Notes: generated by a model not told the origin, from the letters alone. Counted from the stretch's first letter, positions 1 to 7,004 are shown. The stretch: 7,235 nt of DNA from an uncultured Clostridia bacterium (GCA_944382025.1 CALWMQ010000154.1:1-7235), one strand, 5' to 3'. Numbers and translations are program-made.

Positions 1-1419
1 CATATTCTTCAGGATATAGAAGCGGATAAAATCAAGCGGGAGCAGGGGCTCGAAGCGGATTCCCACGAGGAGCGGCTGAGCCGTGAGCGTCAGGCAAAGG
101 TTTCGGGTTTCAAGCTGGACCTGCAGCTGGATGAGGAATATGGGGACCTGCCTGCCGAGGATGCACCCTCTGGCAGTTCCTCGGAGGGCAGCGGCACCGC
201 CTCGGAGGAGGCGGCGCCAATAGGGCTGACTCCCCTGGTCGCTGATGACGGGGTGAAAGAGGGCCTGCCGGAAAGCGGCGAGGATGGGGAAGTGTTTCCC
301 GCCAAAGCAGGCAAGAAGAAAAAAAAGAAAGCCAGCACCACTTGGGGCTGTATCCGGGGGCTGATTTATGCGGCAGTGGTACTGGTTACTGCCGGGACAC
401 TGGCGTATTTCGCTATTACCGGCGGCATTGACCTGACCGGGCTGAATAAATCGGATGCGCTGGTGGATGTGGTCATCCCTCAGGGAGCCTCCACCGAGGT
501 AGTGGCGGAAATTTTAAAGGAAAACGGGCTGATCGATCAGCCCCTGGTGTTCCGGTTATATTCCAAGCTGACTCATGCCGATGGGAAATACCAGCCCGGT
601 ACTTTCAGCCTGACCCCCAACATGGGGTATCAGGTCTTGATTGAAACCCTTCAGACGGCTAAGGCACGGGAGACGGTATCGGTGACCATACCGGAAGGGT
701 ATACCCTGGATAAGATCGCCGCGCTGATGGAGGAAAAAGAGGTATGTACCAAAGATGAGTTTTACCGGGCGGCTACCCAGGTGGAATACGACTATGATTT
801 TCTGAACGCAATCCCGGATGAGGAGGATGGCGAACAGTACAGCGGGCGGATTTACCAGCTGGAAGGGTACCTGTTCCCCGATACCTACGACTTCTATACG
901 AATTCTTCAGGGGAAACGGTGATCCGCAAGCTGTTGGATAACTTTGATAACAAGCTGGACGCCACGGTCAAAGCGGCGGCAAAAGCCAAGGATATGACCA
1001 TTGACCAGGTGATTACCCTGGCATCCATCATCCAAGGAGAGGCGGCCAATAACGCGGATATGCTGAAGGTTTCCCGGGTATTGCAGAACCGGCTGGCGAA
1101 TCCTGGCACCTACCCGAAGCTGGAATGCGACGCCACCCGGAAATATGTGAACGATATGATCCCCGGAGAGGGCGGCGGCGTGGTCATCAACAAGGCCTAT
1201 GATACCTATGAGCGGGAAGGGCTGCCGGTTGGCCCCATTAACAATCCCGGGATGGCGGCCATTAATGCGGTGCTGAACCCCTCGACCGACGAGACGGTAA
1301 TGGAATGCTACTTCTTCGCTACCGCTTATATTGATGGCGTACCCACCACCTTCTATTCCAAAACGCTGAAGGAACACGAACGTATCTGTAAAAAGTACGG
1401 CATTGGCATGTACGCGTGA
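1..1419 (+). CDS. mltG: Endolytic murein transglycosylase MltG, 5' end outside window
   Basis: MltG (YceG family) cleaves nascent peptidoglycan glycan strands in the membrane-proximal periplasm or outer face and is thought to set strand length. The frame is open from base 1 with no stop, so the gene starts upstream; 472 residues are visible. In order: an acidic, Ser/Gly/Ala-rich cytoplasmic stretch to about codon 104; six consecutive lysines (313-330); one membrane span (about 361-417); a LysM-like subdomain (about 460-660); and the YceG catalytic domain. The motif LASIIQGEA carries the presumed catalytic Glu at 1039-1041, matching the second Glu of LASIVEKET in E. coli MltG. The downstream GLPVGPINNPG and FYSKTLKEHE segments are also family hallmarks. 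A GTG at 253 is a poor start: no Shine-Dalgarno, and the frame continues upstream. It is followed by a U32 gene and then a PBP, a neighbourhood related to B. subtilis yrrL-yrrR. Identification is firm; the true start is not visible. Confidence 0.94.
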   Translation, partial: HILQDIEADKIKREQGLEADSHEERLSRERQAKVSGFKLDLQLDEEYGDLPAEDAPSGSSSEGSGTASEEAAPIGLTPLVADDGVKEGLPESGEDGEVFPAKAGKKKKKKASTTWGCIRGLIYAAVVLVTAGTLAYFAITGGIDLTGLNKSDALVDVVIPQGASTEVVAEILKENGLIDQPLVFRLYSKLTHADGKYQPGTFSLTPNMGYQVLIETLQTAKARETVSVTIPEGYTLDKIAALMEEKEVCTKDEFYRAATQVEYDYDFLNAIPDEEDGEQYSGRIYQLEGYLFPDTYDFYTNSSGETVIRKLLDNFDNKLDATVKAAAKAKDMTIDQVITLASIIQGEAANNADMLKVSRVLQNRLANPGTYPKLECDATRKYVNDMIPGEGGGVVINKAYDTYEREGLPVGPINNPGMAAINAVLNPSTDETVMECYFFATAYIDGVPTTFYSKTLKEHERICKKYGIGMYA

Positions 1420-1430
1420 GATGATGCGAT

Positions 1431-1468
1431 AAAGGCTGTGAGGATCCCGGAGGATCTCCGCGGCCTTT
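1431..1468 (+). terminator. Long hairpin between mltG and the U32 gene; terminator-like or attenuator
   Basis: Bases 1431-1446 pair with 1453-1468 in a 16-bp stem with one A-C mismatch and three G-T wobbles, around a 6-base loop (CCGGAG). It begins 11 bases after the mltG stop. The 3' arm ends in CCTTTAAG, so there is no real U-tract and intrinsic termination would be weak. It may be a partial terminator, an RNA-processing or stability hairpin, or a site that lowers read-through into the U32 gene. The structure is directly visible; the role is inferred. Confidence 0.45.
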
Positions 1469-1478
1469 AAGCCTGTTT

Positions 1479-1485
1479 GGGAGGG
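1479..1485 (+). promoter_or_regulatory. Ribosome binding site that fixes the U32 start
   Basis: GGGAGGG lies 7-8 bases before ATG 1493, ideal spacing. The in-frame TTG at 1487 sits only one base after this motif, far too close, so the ATG is preferred. Confidence 0.8.
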
Positions 1486-1492
1486 ATTGACG

Positions 1493-2719
1493 ATGAGAGA
1501 TCGGGTCCGGCCGGAAATTTTGGCTCCAGCGGGAGATGAGGAACGGCTGGAAGCGGCCTTGCTGTATGGGGCTGACGCTGTGTATCTGGCGGGGCAGCGG
1601 TTCGGCATGCGGAGCGCACCGGCGAATTTTGACCGTGAGGGTCTGCGGCGGGCGGTAGAGCGGTGCCATGGGATAGGCGTCAAGACGTATGTCACCTGCA
1701 ATATTCTGCCCCGCAGCAGACAGCTGGATGAGCTGCCCGCCTATCTGTCGGAGCTGGATGCCGTTGGGGTGGATGCCCTGATTGTGGCGGATCTGGGGGT
1801 ACTGTCGCTGATGAAACGATATGCGCCCCATTGCGCCCTGCACGTGTCCACCCAGCTGGGGGTAGTGAACTATGAGACCGCCCGTGTTTTATATGAGATG
1901 GGGGCCTCCCGGGTCGTCCTGGCCAGGGAGCTGTCGCTGGAGGAAATCCGGGAAATCCGGGAGAAAACGCCTCCCGGGCTGGAACTGGAGGCCTTTGTCC
2001 ACGGGGCAATGTGTATGGCCTATTCCGGCCGATGCCTGCTGTCCCGGTATCTGACCGGCCGGGACGCTAACCTGGGAGACTGTACCCAGCCCTGCCGCTG
2101 GAAATATGAGGTGATGGAGCCGGGACGTCCTGGGCGGCCCCTGACGGTGGAGCCGGATGAGGAAGGGACATATCTGTTTAACGCCAATGACCTGTGCATG
2201 GTAGACTATATGGCCCAGTTATCGGAAGCGGGTATTGATTCCATGAAAATTGAGGGGCGGGCAAAGGCGGCATATTATGTGGCAGCGGCTACAGGGGCGT
2301 ATAAGGCTGCGGCGCTGGAGTATGAGAAAAGCGGTTTTTCCGCCACCTACCGGCCTTCCCCCTGGATCCGGGAGGAACTGGACAAGATCAGCCACCGCCC
2401 TTACGGCACAGGCTTTTACTTTGGCGAGCCTTCCCAGGACACCAAGCAGGGAGGATATCTGCGTCCGTATCAGGTGGCGGCGGTGGTGACGGGCTGGGAG
2501 GACGGTTGGCTGATCGTATCCCAGCGCAACCGGTTCCTGGCTGGGGAGACGCTGGAGGCCCTGGAACCTTTGCGGCCGCCTTTTTTCCTGGATACCACCG
2601 GCATGACGGATCAGGAAGGGAATCTGATTGAAGCGGCGCCCCATCCAACCATGGAAGTGCGTTTCCGGTTTGACAGGCCTTTGGTTCCCGGTACCTTTCT
2701 CCGGAGGAAAAACGGATAA
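1493..2719 (+). CDS. U32 family protein (TrhP/RlhA-type RNA hydroxylation, annotated as peptidase U32)
   Basis: 408 residues starting RPEILAPAGDEE, the standard U32 N-terminus. The signature E-x-F-x2-G-A-M-C-x4-S-G-x-C-x2-S is present at residues 166-184. Cysteines at 174, 181, 197 and 235 have spacing close to the four iron-sulfur ligands reported for E. coli UbiU (C169, C176, C193, C232); C201 is an extra cysteine. Although historically called peptidases, characterised U32 members are prephenate-dependent RNA hydroxylases: TrhP (YegQ; B. subtilis YrrN/YrrO) makes 5-hydroxyuridine in tRNA, and RlhA acts on 23S rRNA. UbiU/V act in ubiquinone synthesis. Following mltG favours the YrrN/YrrO-like TrhP role. 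The length is close to that of B. subtilis YrrO, so the gene appears intact. The exact substrate cannot be settled from sequence; a collagenase-type peptidase role is less likely. Confidence 0.9.
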   Translation: MRDRVRPEILAPAGDEERLEAALLYGADAVYLAGQRFGMRSAPANFDREGLRRAVERCHGIGVKTYVTCNILPRSRQLDELPAYLSELDAVGVDALIVADLGVLSLMKRYAPHCALHVSTQLGVVNYETARVLYEMGASRVVLARELSLEEIREIREKTPPGLELEAFVHGAMCMAYSGRCLLSRYLTGRDANLGDCTQPCRWKYEVMEPGRPGRPLTVEPDEEGTYLFNANDLCMVDYMAQLSEAGIDSMKIEGRAKAAYYVAAATGAYKAAALEYEKSGFSATYRPSPWIREELDKISHRPYGTGFYFGEPSQDTKQGGYLRPYQVAAVVTGWEDGWLIVSQRNRFLAGETLEALEPLRPPFFLDTTGMTDQEGNLIEAAPHPTMEVRFRFDRPLVPGTFLRRKNG

Positions 2720-2785
2720 AAATTTCGGTTCTCCCGCTGTTTTGCCGATTCCCACCGGTTTAGTCCCTCCTGCGCGGGGCATACT

Positions 2786-2833
2786 ATGGATGAAAAACGC
2801 CATACGCCCAGCGCAAGGGGGTCTTTTTATTGA
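2786..2833 (+). CDS. Possible 15-residue leader peptide overlapping the PBP start
   Basis: ATG at 2786 opens a 15-codon frame (MDEKRHTPSARGSFY) whose TGA stop at 2831-2833 overlaps the TTG start of the PBP gene at 2830 (sequence TTGA). A weak GGGG motif lies six bases before the ATG. Such stop/start overlap is typical of translational coupling. With only 15 codons, chance is a serious alternative. I recognise no homologue. Confidence 0.25.
   Translation: MDEKRHTPSARGSFY
2815..2821 (+). promoter_or_regulatory. Ribosome binding site supporting the TTG start of the PBP gene
   Basis: AAGGGGG ends eight bases before TTG 2830. This start gives MKKRSLVMF, a positively charged tip before the membrane anchor. 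The next in-frame ATG (2851) would remove the charged residues and has no such site. Confidence 0.65.
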
Positions 2834-4461
2834 AAAAGCGTTCGTTGGTGATGTTTGCGGCGGTGCTGTTTGCCTTCAGCGGAATCATGGCCAAGGTATA
2901 CCAGCTGACGGCAGGTACCCTGTCGGAGACAGCGGAGCAGCAAGCGGGATATACGGTGACGGTAGCCAATAGCCGGGGAACGATTTATGATCGGCAGATG
3001 CGCCCGTTAACCAATACCGGAACCGAGTACCGAGCCTGTATTGTACCCACACCGGAGGTACTGGCGGTTTTATCCGAAAATTTAGATGCGGAGCTCTGGT
3101 CGTCCCTGAGCGAGAAGCTGCAAACAGGCAAGCCGGTAGTGGCAATTCTTCCAGGGTATATTCCGCTGGTCAAAGGAATCACCTTATACTCGGTTCCGGT
3201 GAGGACAGGAGAGCAGAGCCTTGCCCCGCATCTGATGGGGTATATGGACAGCGATGGACTCCATGGAGTTACGGGTGCGGAACTGGTGTTTGACGAACAG
3301 CTCAATGAAATGAGCGGATCACTGAAAATCACCTATCAGGTGGACGGTTCCGGGAAGCCGCTTCAGGGAGTAGAGCCAAAGGTTGAGAATACCCTAGACA
3401 GATCCCGAGGTGGAGTGGCGCTGACAATTGACCAGGACATCCAAAAGGCGGTAGAGGCGGTAGCCAAGGAAAAAATGACCCGAGGAGCGGCGATTGTCAT
3501 GGAGCCGTCCACCGGGAGGATTCTGGCGATGGTCAGTATGCCGGATTACGACCCAGAGCATGTAGCGGATTATCTGGAGGCGGCGGATTCCCCTCTGCTT
3601 AACAGGGCCATATGCAATTATAACTGCGGATCGGTTTTCAAGATTGTAGCCGCGGCCACCGCCCTGGAACAGGGGATCCCTACCAGCCAGCCCTTTACCT
3701 GTACCGGCAGTATACCTGTGGGATCGCTGACCATCAAATGCCATAGGTTGCTGGGACATGGGACCTTGGATATGGTGGGAGGCTTTGCGGATTCCTGCAA
3801 CCCGTACTTTATTCAGTTGATGCAGATGGTAGGTGCTGAACCGTTTTATGACAAGGCGGTAGCGCTGGGATTTGACCGTCCTATTCTGTTGGCGGAAGGG
3901 TTCAAGACAGCCAGAGCGGCACTACCTTCGGAGGCGGAGCTTCAATCCCCGGCAGCCCTGGCGAACCTGTCCATTGGGCAGGGATCCCTGTTGGCGACCC
4001 CGGTGCATATTGCCCAGTTAGCGGCTACGGTGGTCAACGGCGGCTTAGTGGTGCGTCCTACGGTACTACAGGGGTATGTGGATGAAAACGGCAATTTGAC
4101 AGAGGAGGAAGCGGACCCTCCGGTGCGGGCTTTTTCTGAAGAGATTGCGGATCAGTTGATGGAGATGATGCGGCAGGTCCTGCAGACTGGTACCGGTAAG
4201 GCGGCGAACCCGCTGAATGGCAGCGCCGGGGGGAAAACCGGTACCGCGGAGACCGGCTGGAAACAGGAAGATGATGAAACCATGGTACAAAGCTGGATTA
4301 CCGGGTTTTATCCTTCCCAAGACCCCAAATATGTGATCACAGTGTTGTCAGAGGGGTACTCGGAAACCAAAGACCATTCTTCGCCTATTTTCAAAGCGAT
4401 TTGCGATGAACTGTACCTTCTGGATAAGGTGGAGGAATCCGCAACGACAGGCAACCAATAG
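2830..4461 (+). CDS. Class B penicillin-binding protein (peptidoglycan D,D-transpeptidase), TTG start
   Basis: 543 residues. It crosslinks peptidoglycan peptides on the outer face of the membrane and is a beta-lactam target. N-terminus MKKR, then a single membrane anchor (about residues 5-20). The class B dimerisation segment contains RGTIYDR at residues 49-55. The transpeptidase domain (about 190-535) carries SVFK (Ser268 nucleophile, Lys271), SCN (322-324) and KTGTAETG (from Lys469). No PASTA domains follow the catalytic domain, and the pedestal region is short, so the protein is smaller than SpoVD or pneumococcal PBP2x and nearer the size of B. subtilis PbpI (YrrR). PbpI is encoded near mltG in B. 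subtilis, which makes a PbpI-like assignment attractive. A sporulation SpoVD-like or FtsI-like role cannot be excluded. It starts 110 bases after the U32 stop and is followed at once by a terminator, making it the last gene of the unit. Confidence 0.93.
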   Translation: MKKRSLVMFAAVLFAFSGIMAKVYQLTAGTLSETAEQQAGYTVTVANSRGTIYDRQMRPLTNTGTEYRACIVPTPEVLAVLSENLDAELWSSLSEKLQTGKPVVAILPGYIPLVKGITLYSVPVRTGEQSLAPHLMGYMDSDGLHGVTGAELVFDEQLNEMSGSLKITYQVDGSGKPLQGVEPKVENTLDRSRGGVALTIDQDIQKAVEAVAKEKMTRGAAIVMEPSTGRILAMVSMPDYDPEHVADYLEAADSPLLNRAICNYNCGSVFKIVAAATALEQGIPTSQPFTCTGSIPVGSLTIKCHRLLGHGTLDMVGGFADSCNPYFIQLMQMVGAEPFYDKAVALGFDRPILLAEGFKTARAALPSEAELQSPAALANLSIGQGSLLATPVHIAQLAATVVNGGLVVRPTVLQGYVDENGNLTEEEADPPVRAFSEEIADQLMEMMRQVLQTGTGKAANPLNGSAGGKTGTAETGWKQEDDETMVQSWITGFYPSQDPKYVITVLSEGYSETKDHSSPIFKAICDELYLLDKVEESATTGNQ

Positions 4462-4509
4462 AAAAGCGGGAACATCCAGATCCATTTTCCCTGGTTGTTC
4501 CCGCTTTTT
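4462..4509 (+). terminator. Strong intrinsic terminator after the PBP gene
   Basis: Bases 4462-4479 pair with 4491-4508 in an 18-bp stem with a single T-T mismatch, around an 11-base loop. The lower stem is AAAAGCGGGAACA, and the 3' arm runs into TTTTT. It starts directly after the PBP stop codon. Because of the A-run/T-run symmetry it could also act on the opposite strand. Confidence 0.93.
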
Positions 4510-4848
4510 CTGTTTATAGACAAACAACAGAGCCTGTTACTCTACCGCTTACCGGCACCAAGGCATAGAAAAGGGGAAGATTGTAGCGTGTGGAGGGCAT
4601 GGAGAACAGAGGTATATCGACAAGAAGCCTTTCCACGAACGGCAATGTACCGCAAGTCCTCATATCACGCCGGATAAAAAGGTTATGCGCGTGTTTTAAC
4701 AAAGCAGCGTGCCTTCGGAGTACCGGTGGGGGGAGAAACCGTTCGGTATATGAAGTGCGGACAAGCCGTCTAACCTTTTTAGGGAAGCGGGTAGGCCTAT
4801 CTTACCAGAGGTTTTTGGAACAGTACACCAGATTACTCTTCCACAAAT
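4510..4848. other. Unassigned convergent spacer; possible structured RNA, repeat element or decayed gene
   Basis: About 340 bases between two convergent units. The longest open frame (92 codons, 4590-4868 on +) lacks a properly spaced ribosome binding site, is rich in Arg, Ser, Thr and Cys, and runs into the hairpin at 4849, so I do not call it a gene. On the + strand, frame 1 is open to the TAA at 4675 and then again to 4771. Frame 2 gives another protein-like stretch from 4754 to the TGA at about 4883. That pattern could be frameshifted gene remains, but it may be chance. I searched by eye for tRNA, tmRNA, RNase P RNA and 6S RNA hallmarks and found none. Several short hairpins are visible. 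Confidence 0.5.
4675..4781. repeat. 11-bp perfect inverted repeat enclosing an 85-base segment
   Basis: TAAAAAGGTTA (4675-4685) is exactly complementary to TAACCTTTTTA (4771-4781). Inside lies a second pairing, TACCG (4721-4725) with CGGTA (4744-4748). On the + strand the 3' arm ends in five T residues, so the closed stem could be the base of a structured RNA ending in a terminator-like tail. The element is A/T-rich at the base, so some chance remains. Confidence 0.45.
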
Positions 4849-4882
4849 TAAGGCGGTACCTCACATAAGCGGTACCGCCTTA
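4849..4882 (-). terminator. Probable terminator of the leftward operon
   Basis: TAAGGCGGTACC (4849-4860) and GGTACCGCCTTA (4871-4882) form a perfect 12-bp stem with a 10-base loop. It lies 46 bases beyond the stop of the last leftward gene. On the - strand the stem is followed by ATTTGTGG, a weak T-tract; on the + strand it is followed by TGATGAAT, with none. Leftward termination is therefore the better reading. Confidence 0.65.
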
Positions 4883-4928
4883 TGATGAATCCATGTACAC
4901 ATTTCGATAGCTATAGAAGGAAGTTTGG

Positions 4929-5783
4929 TCAGACATCCTCATAACCGGTTGCCAAACCGCTGTTCTTGGTAGTGGTAGAGCTTGGGAGAATTTCCTCGGC
5001 ACGCAGCCGGGCTTCCATATCGGAAATGGACGCGTTTCGGATATTGCTGCCGGTCAAATCAGCTGAATAGGCAATGGAACCCTGAGGTTCTTTTGTCTTC
5101 ATCGAGAGATGAAGGGATTCGATATTGTCGTTACGGCCACAGGCGGCGGCTACTGAGGCAAAAGCGGCGGTGATTTGCTCCCGGGAGGGAGCCTGAGAGC
5201 CGTCCACTGTCAAAAGGGTGATTTCCAGGTACATGGGGAGGCGCTGGACTTCATCGGGATCCTGAAAGACCGCCGTCCAGGAACGGCCGCCTTCATAGGC
5301 ACACACATCGCCTGTACAGCTGGCGGCGGCTAGAGCGTCTTCGGCGGTCTGCTGCACCTCCATATAGACGCTATCCATTTTTTTAGCGTAGGCTGAGGCG
5401 TTGAGAAGGGGTGGGGCCAGCATAGCGCCCAGCAGAGTAGAAAAGGTAATCAGCACGACGAGGAAGATAGACAATCCATCATATTTGAAACGGTCGTGTT
5501 TATACCGGATAGAATATACCAAAATTTCCACTCCCAGGCATAGCAATACCACTGGGGCCAGCTGTAGTAACCTCCACATATTCTCTCCCAGGAAAAGGGC
5601 TAAGGGTATCAATATTCCCAGAAGGATCAAGGTCACCCCCAGGGTAACAGTTCCGACCCTGCGGGGCTGTCGGGTATAGGGAGCTGGTGCCGGTGGTTGG
5701 GAGGAGGGGGCGGACTGGACGGACTGGACAGGCGGCAGCATATCTTCGGGTACCTGGCCAGGGGAATAGGTCTGGATTTCCAT
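4929..5783 (-). CDS. Three-TM membrane protein with LiaF-like N-terminal region and large extracytoplasmic domain
   Basis: 284 residues. Residues 1-40 are Pro/Gln/Ser-rich and presumably cytoplasmic, ending in RQPRR. Membrane spans lie at about 43-65, 71-92 and 103-125; the loop RYKHDRFK between the second and third is positive and inside. Residues 127-284 should lie outside and hold cysteines at 156, 161 and 215. The first two spans (LGVTLILLGILIPLALF, then LLQLAPVVLLCLGVEIL) resemble the LiaI/LiaF transmembrane region (DUF5668-type), a family linked to envelope-stress signalling. I recognise no domain in the extracytoplasmic part. ATG 5783 follows AGAAAGG at ten bases' distance. It is the last gene of the sigma/anti-sigma operon, 29 bases after its neighbour, suggesting a sensor or effector role. 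The exact function is unknown; family resemblance is moderate. Confidence 0.85.
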   Translation of the reverse strand: MEIQTYSPGQVPEDMLPPVQSVQSAPSSQPPAPAPYTRQPRRVGTVTLGVTLILLGILIPLALFLGENMWRLLQLAPVVLLCLGVEILVYSIRYKHDRFKYDGLSIFLVVLITFSTLLGAMLAPPLLNASAYAKKMDSVYMEVQQTAEDALAAASCTGDVCAYEGGRSWTAVFQDPDEVQRLPMYLEITLLTVDGSQAPSREQITAAFASVAAACGRNDNIESLHLSMKTKEPQGSIAYSADLTGSNIRNASISDMEARLRAEEILPSSTTTKNSGLATGYEDV

Positions 5784-5812
5784 GGTGTATCAACCTTTCT
5801 CAAATGTTGGTA

Positions 5813-6481
5813 TCAGTCCTTGTGAGAGGTCTGGGACGATGGGACAGTGTACTCATCGTAGGTAGGCTTTTTGCCACCGGACAGCAGTTTAACACCGATG
5901 GCGATGCACAGCACAGGGATCAGCAGAGAAGGCAGAGTATTCACTATCCGTTCCAAAGCATAATACAGGTCATGGGGGATCTGAGAGCGCAGGATCTGGT
6001 TCACCACCAGCTTTATAGCCAGCCACACCGCGAACAGGATCAAGGCAATCCCCAGGATGGTGTGCCGTCCGTCCAGCAGCTTGGCAATAGCGGGTGGAGT
6101 ACCTTTTGATGGATAGCTGCCTACGAACAGGAAGGCGTCCGGCTGTACCCGCAGTTCCTCCACCGTCATGTTAATCCGGTTCAGGGTATCGAAAAAGGCG
6201 TAAAACCAGATGACCGGCAGCAAAAAGATGAGGACAGACAGATAGGCCATGGTTGCCACAATAATGACACCGGTGAACAAGGCCATCAGGAATACGCCCC
6301 GTTTCATGAGCCCTTGGTACATTTGGCCGGCGCCGGGGATCAGGGACCAGAAAACGGTCCAGAATTTACTTTTGGTGCGCCGAACCGGAGAGGGATAAGG
6401 AGACGGTGTAATGGGGGGCTGCCCCTGCGTCATAGGGGGAGTTACAGGTGGCTGGGACGTATAGGGGACATTTTGATTCAT
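5813..6481 (-). CDS. Proline-rich TM2-like multi-pass membrane protein
   Basis: 222 residues. Residues 1-33 are rich in Pro, Gln and Thr. Then comes KFWTVFWSLIPGAGQMYQG (39-57), the IPG-x-GQ-x-Y-x-G motif typical of TM2-domain and related proteins, followed by MKRG. Hydrophobic segments lie at about 61-79, 80-98, 141-163 and 182-201. The C-terminus is hydrophilic. The start at 6481 (MNQNVPYT) is chosen because AAAGGATGG lies eight bases upstream and it falls 13 bases after the anti-sigma stop; a longer frame to 6553 would overlap that gene by about 59 bases. TM2-like proteins are poorly characterised. The position between an anti-sigma factor and a LiaF-like protein suggests a membrane partner in the same signalling module, which is inference only. 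Confidence 0.85.
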   Translation of the reverse strand: MNQNVPYTSQPPVTPPMTQGQPPITPSPYPSPVRRTKSKFWTVFWSLIPGAGQMYQGLMKRGVFLMALFTGVIIVATMAYLSVLIFLLPVIWFYAFFDTLNRINMTVEELRVQPDAFLFVGSYPSKGTPPAIAKLLDGRHTILGIALILFAVWLAIKLVVNQILRSQIPHDLYYALERIVNTLPSLLIPVLCIAIGVKLLSGGKKPTYDEYTVPSSQTSHKD

Positions 6482-6494
6482 ATATACCATCCTT

Positions 6495-7004
6495 TCATGA
6501 AGGTGTTGCTGTCTGTGTTTCGTTGTTGGAGGCATCCCCGTTAAATAGGTCATTAAAGCGGTTAATCAGGTCACTGAACCCTTGTTGGAAACCGGAAGCA
6601 AAGGCGGCCCACTGGTTTTCGCCGGAGGCTTCACTGGCCACTGCCAGATACTGCGCCAAATGTTCAGAGGAGGTAAATACCCGGTCAAACACATTGGCGA
6701 AAAACAGCAGCATGGTCAGACAGACAGCGACAGCCAGCTTGAGAAATCCTATAGCAACCGACGAACTGTTCCGGGAGTGGGACACCTGCTCTACCTGTTC
6801 AAGAATATGCTGTTCCAGATCCTCGGGAGGTTGTTCCAAGGGTACGGTGTCCAGGGTAGCGATATAGGCGTCCATGCAGGAAGGGCAGTGTTCCAGATGG
6901 ATCAGCAGCAGATGGGTGTCATGAGGGGACAGGGTTCCCATAGCCAGGGCGTCGAGAGCGGTCTGAGACAGATGCCCATTTTCAAAATACCGTTGATCCA
7001 ACAT
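6495..7004 (-). CDS. Membrane-anchored zinc-finger (zf-HC2) anti-sigma factor
   Basis: 169 residues. The N-terminal cytoplasmic domain carries H36-x3-C40-x2-C43 (HLEHCPSC), the ZAS/zf-HC2 signature of anti-sigma factors that hold ECF sigma factors inactive. A helical, acidic segment follows (about 55-75), then one membrane span (about 83-105) and a C-terminal extracytoplasmic tail of about 64 residues rich in Phe, Asn, Ser and Ala. The start ATG overlaps the stop of the sigma gene by one base (TAATG) and is preceded by AAAGGAGGT, so the two are translationally coupled, as expected for a stoichiometric sigma/anti-sigma pair. By family precedent, an envelope signal would relieve inhibition, possibly by regulated proteolysis. 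Signal and protease are not visible here. Confidence 0.92.
   Translation of the reverse strand: MLDQRYFENGHLSQTALDALAMGTLSPHDTHLLLIHLEHCPSCMDAYIATLDTVPLEQPPEDLEQHILEQVEQVSHSRNSSSVAIGFLKLAVAVCLTMLLFFANVFDRVFTSSEHLAQYLAVASEASGENQWAAFASGFQQGFSDLINRFNDLFNGDASNNETQTATPS

Noticed and set aside
253..255. GTG as start of mltG
   Set aside because: The frame is open back to base 1, no Shine-Dalgarno precedes it, and the upstream residues continue the same acidic tail composition. The gene most likely starts outside the window.
1487..1489. TTG as start of the U32 gene
   Set aside because: It abuts the ribosome binding site; ATG 1493 has correct spacing.
907..1701. 264-codon open frame on the - strand
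   Set aside because: It is antisense to mltG and the start of the U32 gene, both clearly real by motif. Its composition is that of a shadow frame.
2780..2787. CATACTAT resembling a sporulation sigma (E/G) -10 element before the PBP gene
   Set aside because: No matching -35 element is present at the right distance for sigma E, G or K, so the match is likely chance.
4590..4868. 92-codon open frame in the convergent spacer
   Set aside because: No well-placed ribosome binding site, unusual composition (Arg, Ser and Thr abundant, few acidic residues), ends inside a terminator hairpin, and no recognisable domain.
4510..4882. RNase P RNA, tmRNA, 6S RNA, tRNA or group II intron in the spacer
   Set aside because: I looked for their hallmark sequences on both strands and found none.
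5711..5730. Tandem GGACTGGAC repeat
   Set aside because: Two short copies within coding sequence that encode a Gln-Ser-Val repeat in a low-complexity tail; not a mobile or CRISPR repeat.
6482..6553. 24-codon N-terminal extension of the TM2-like protein
   Set aside because: It would overlap the anti-sigma gene by about 59 bases, whereas ATG 6481 has a good ribosome binding site and normal operon spacing.
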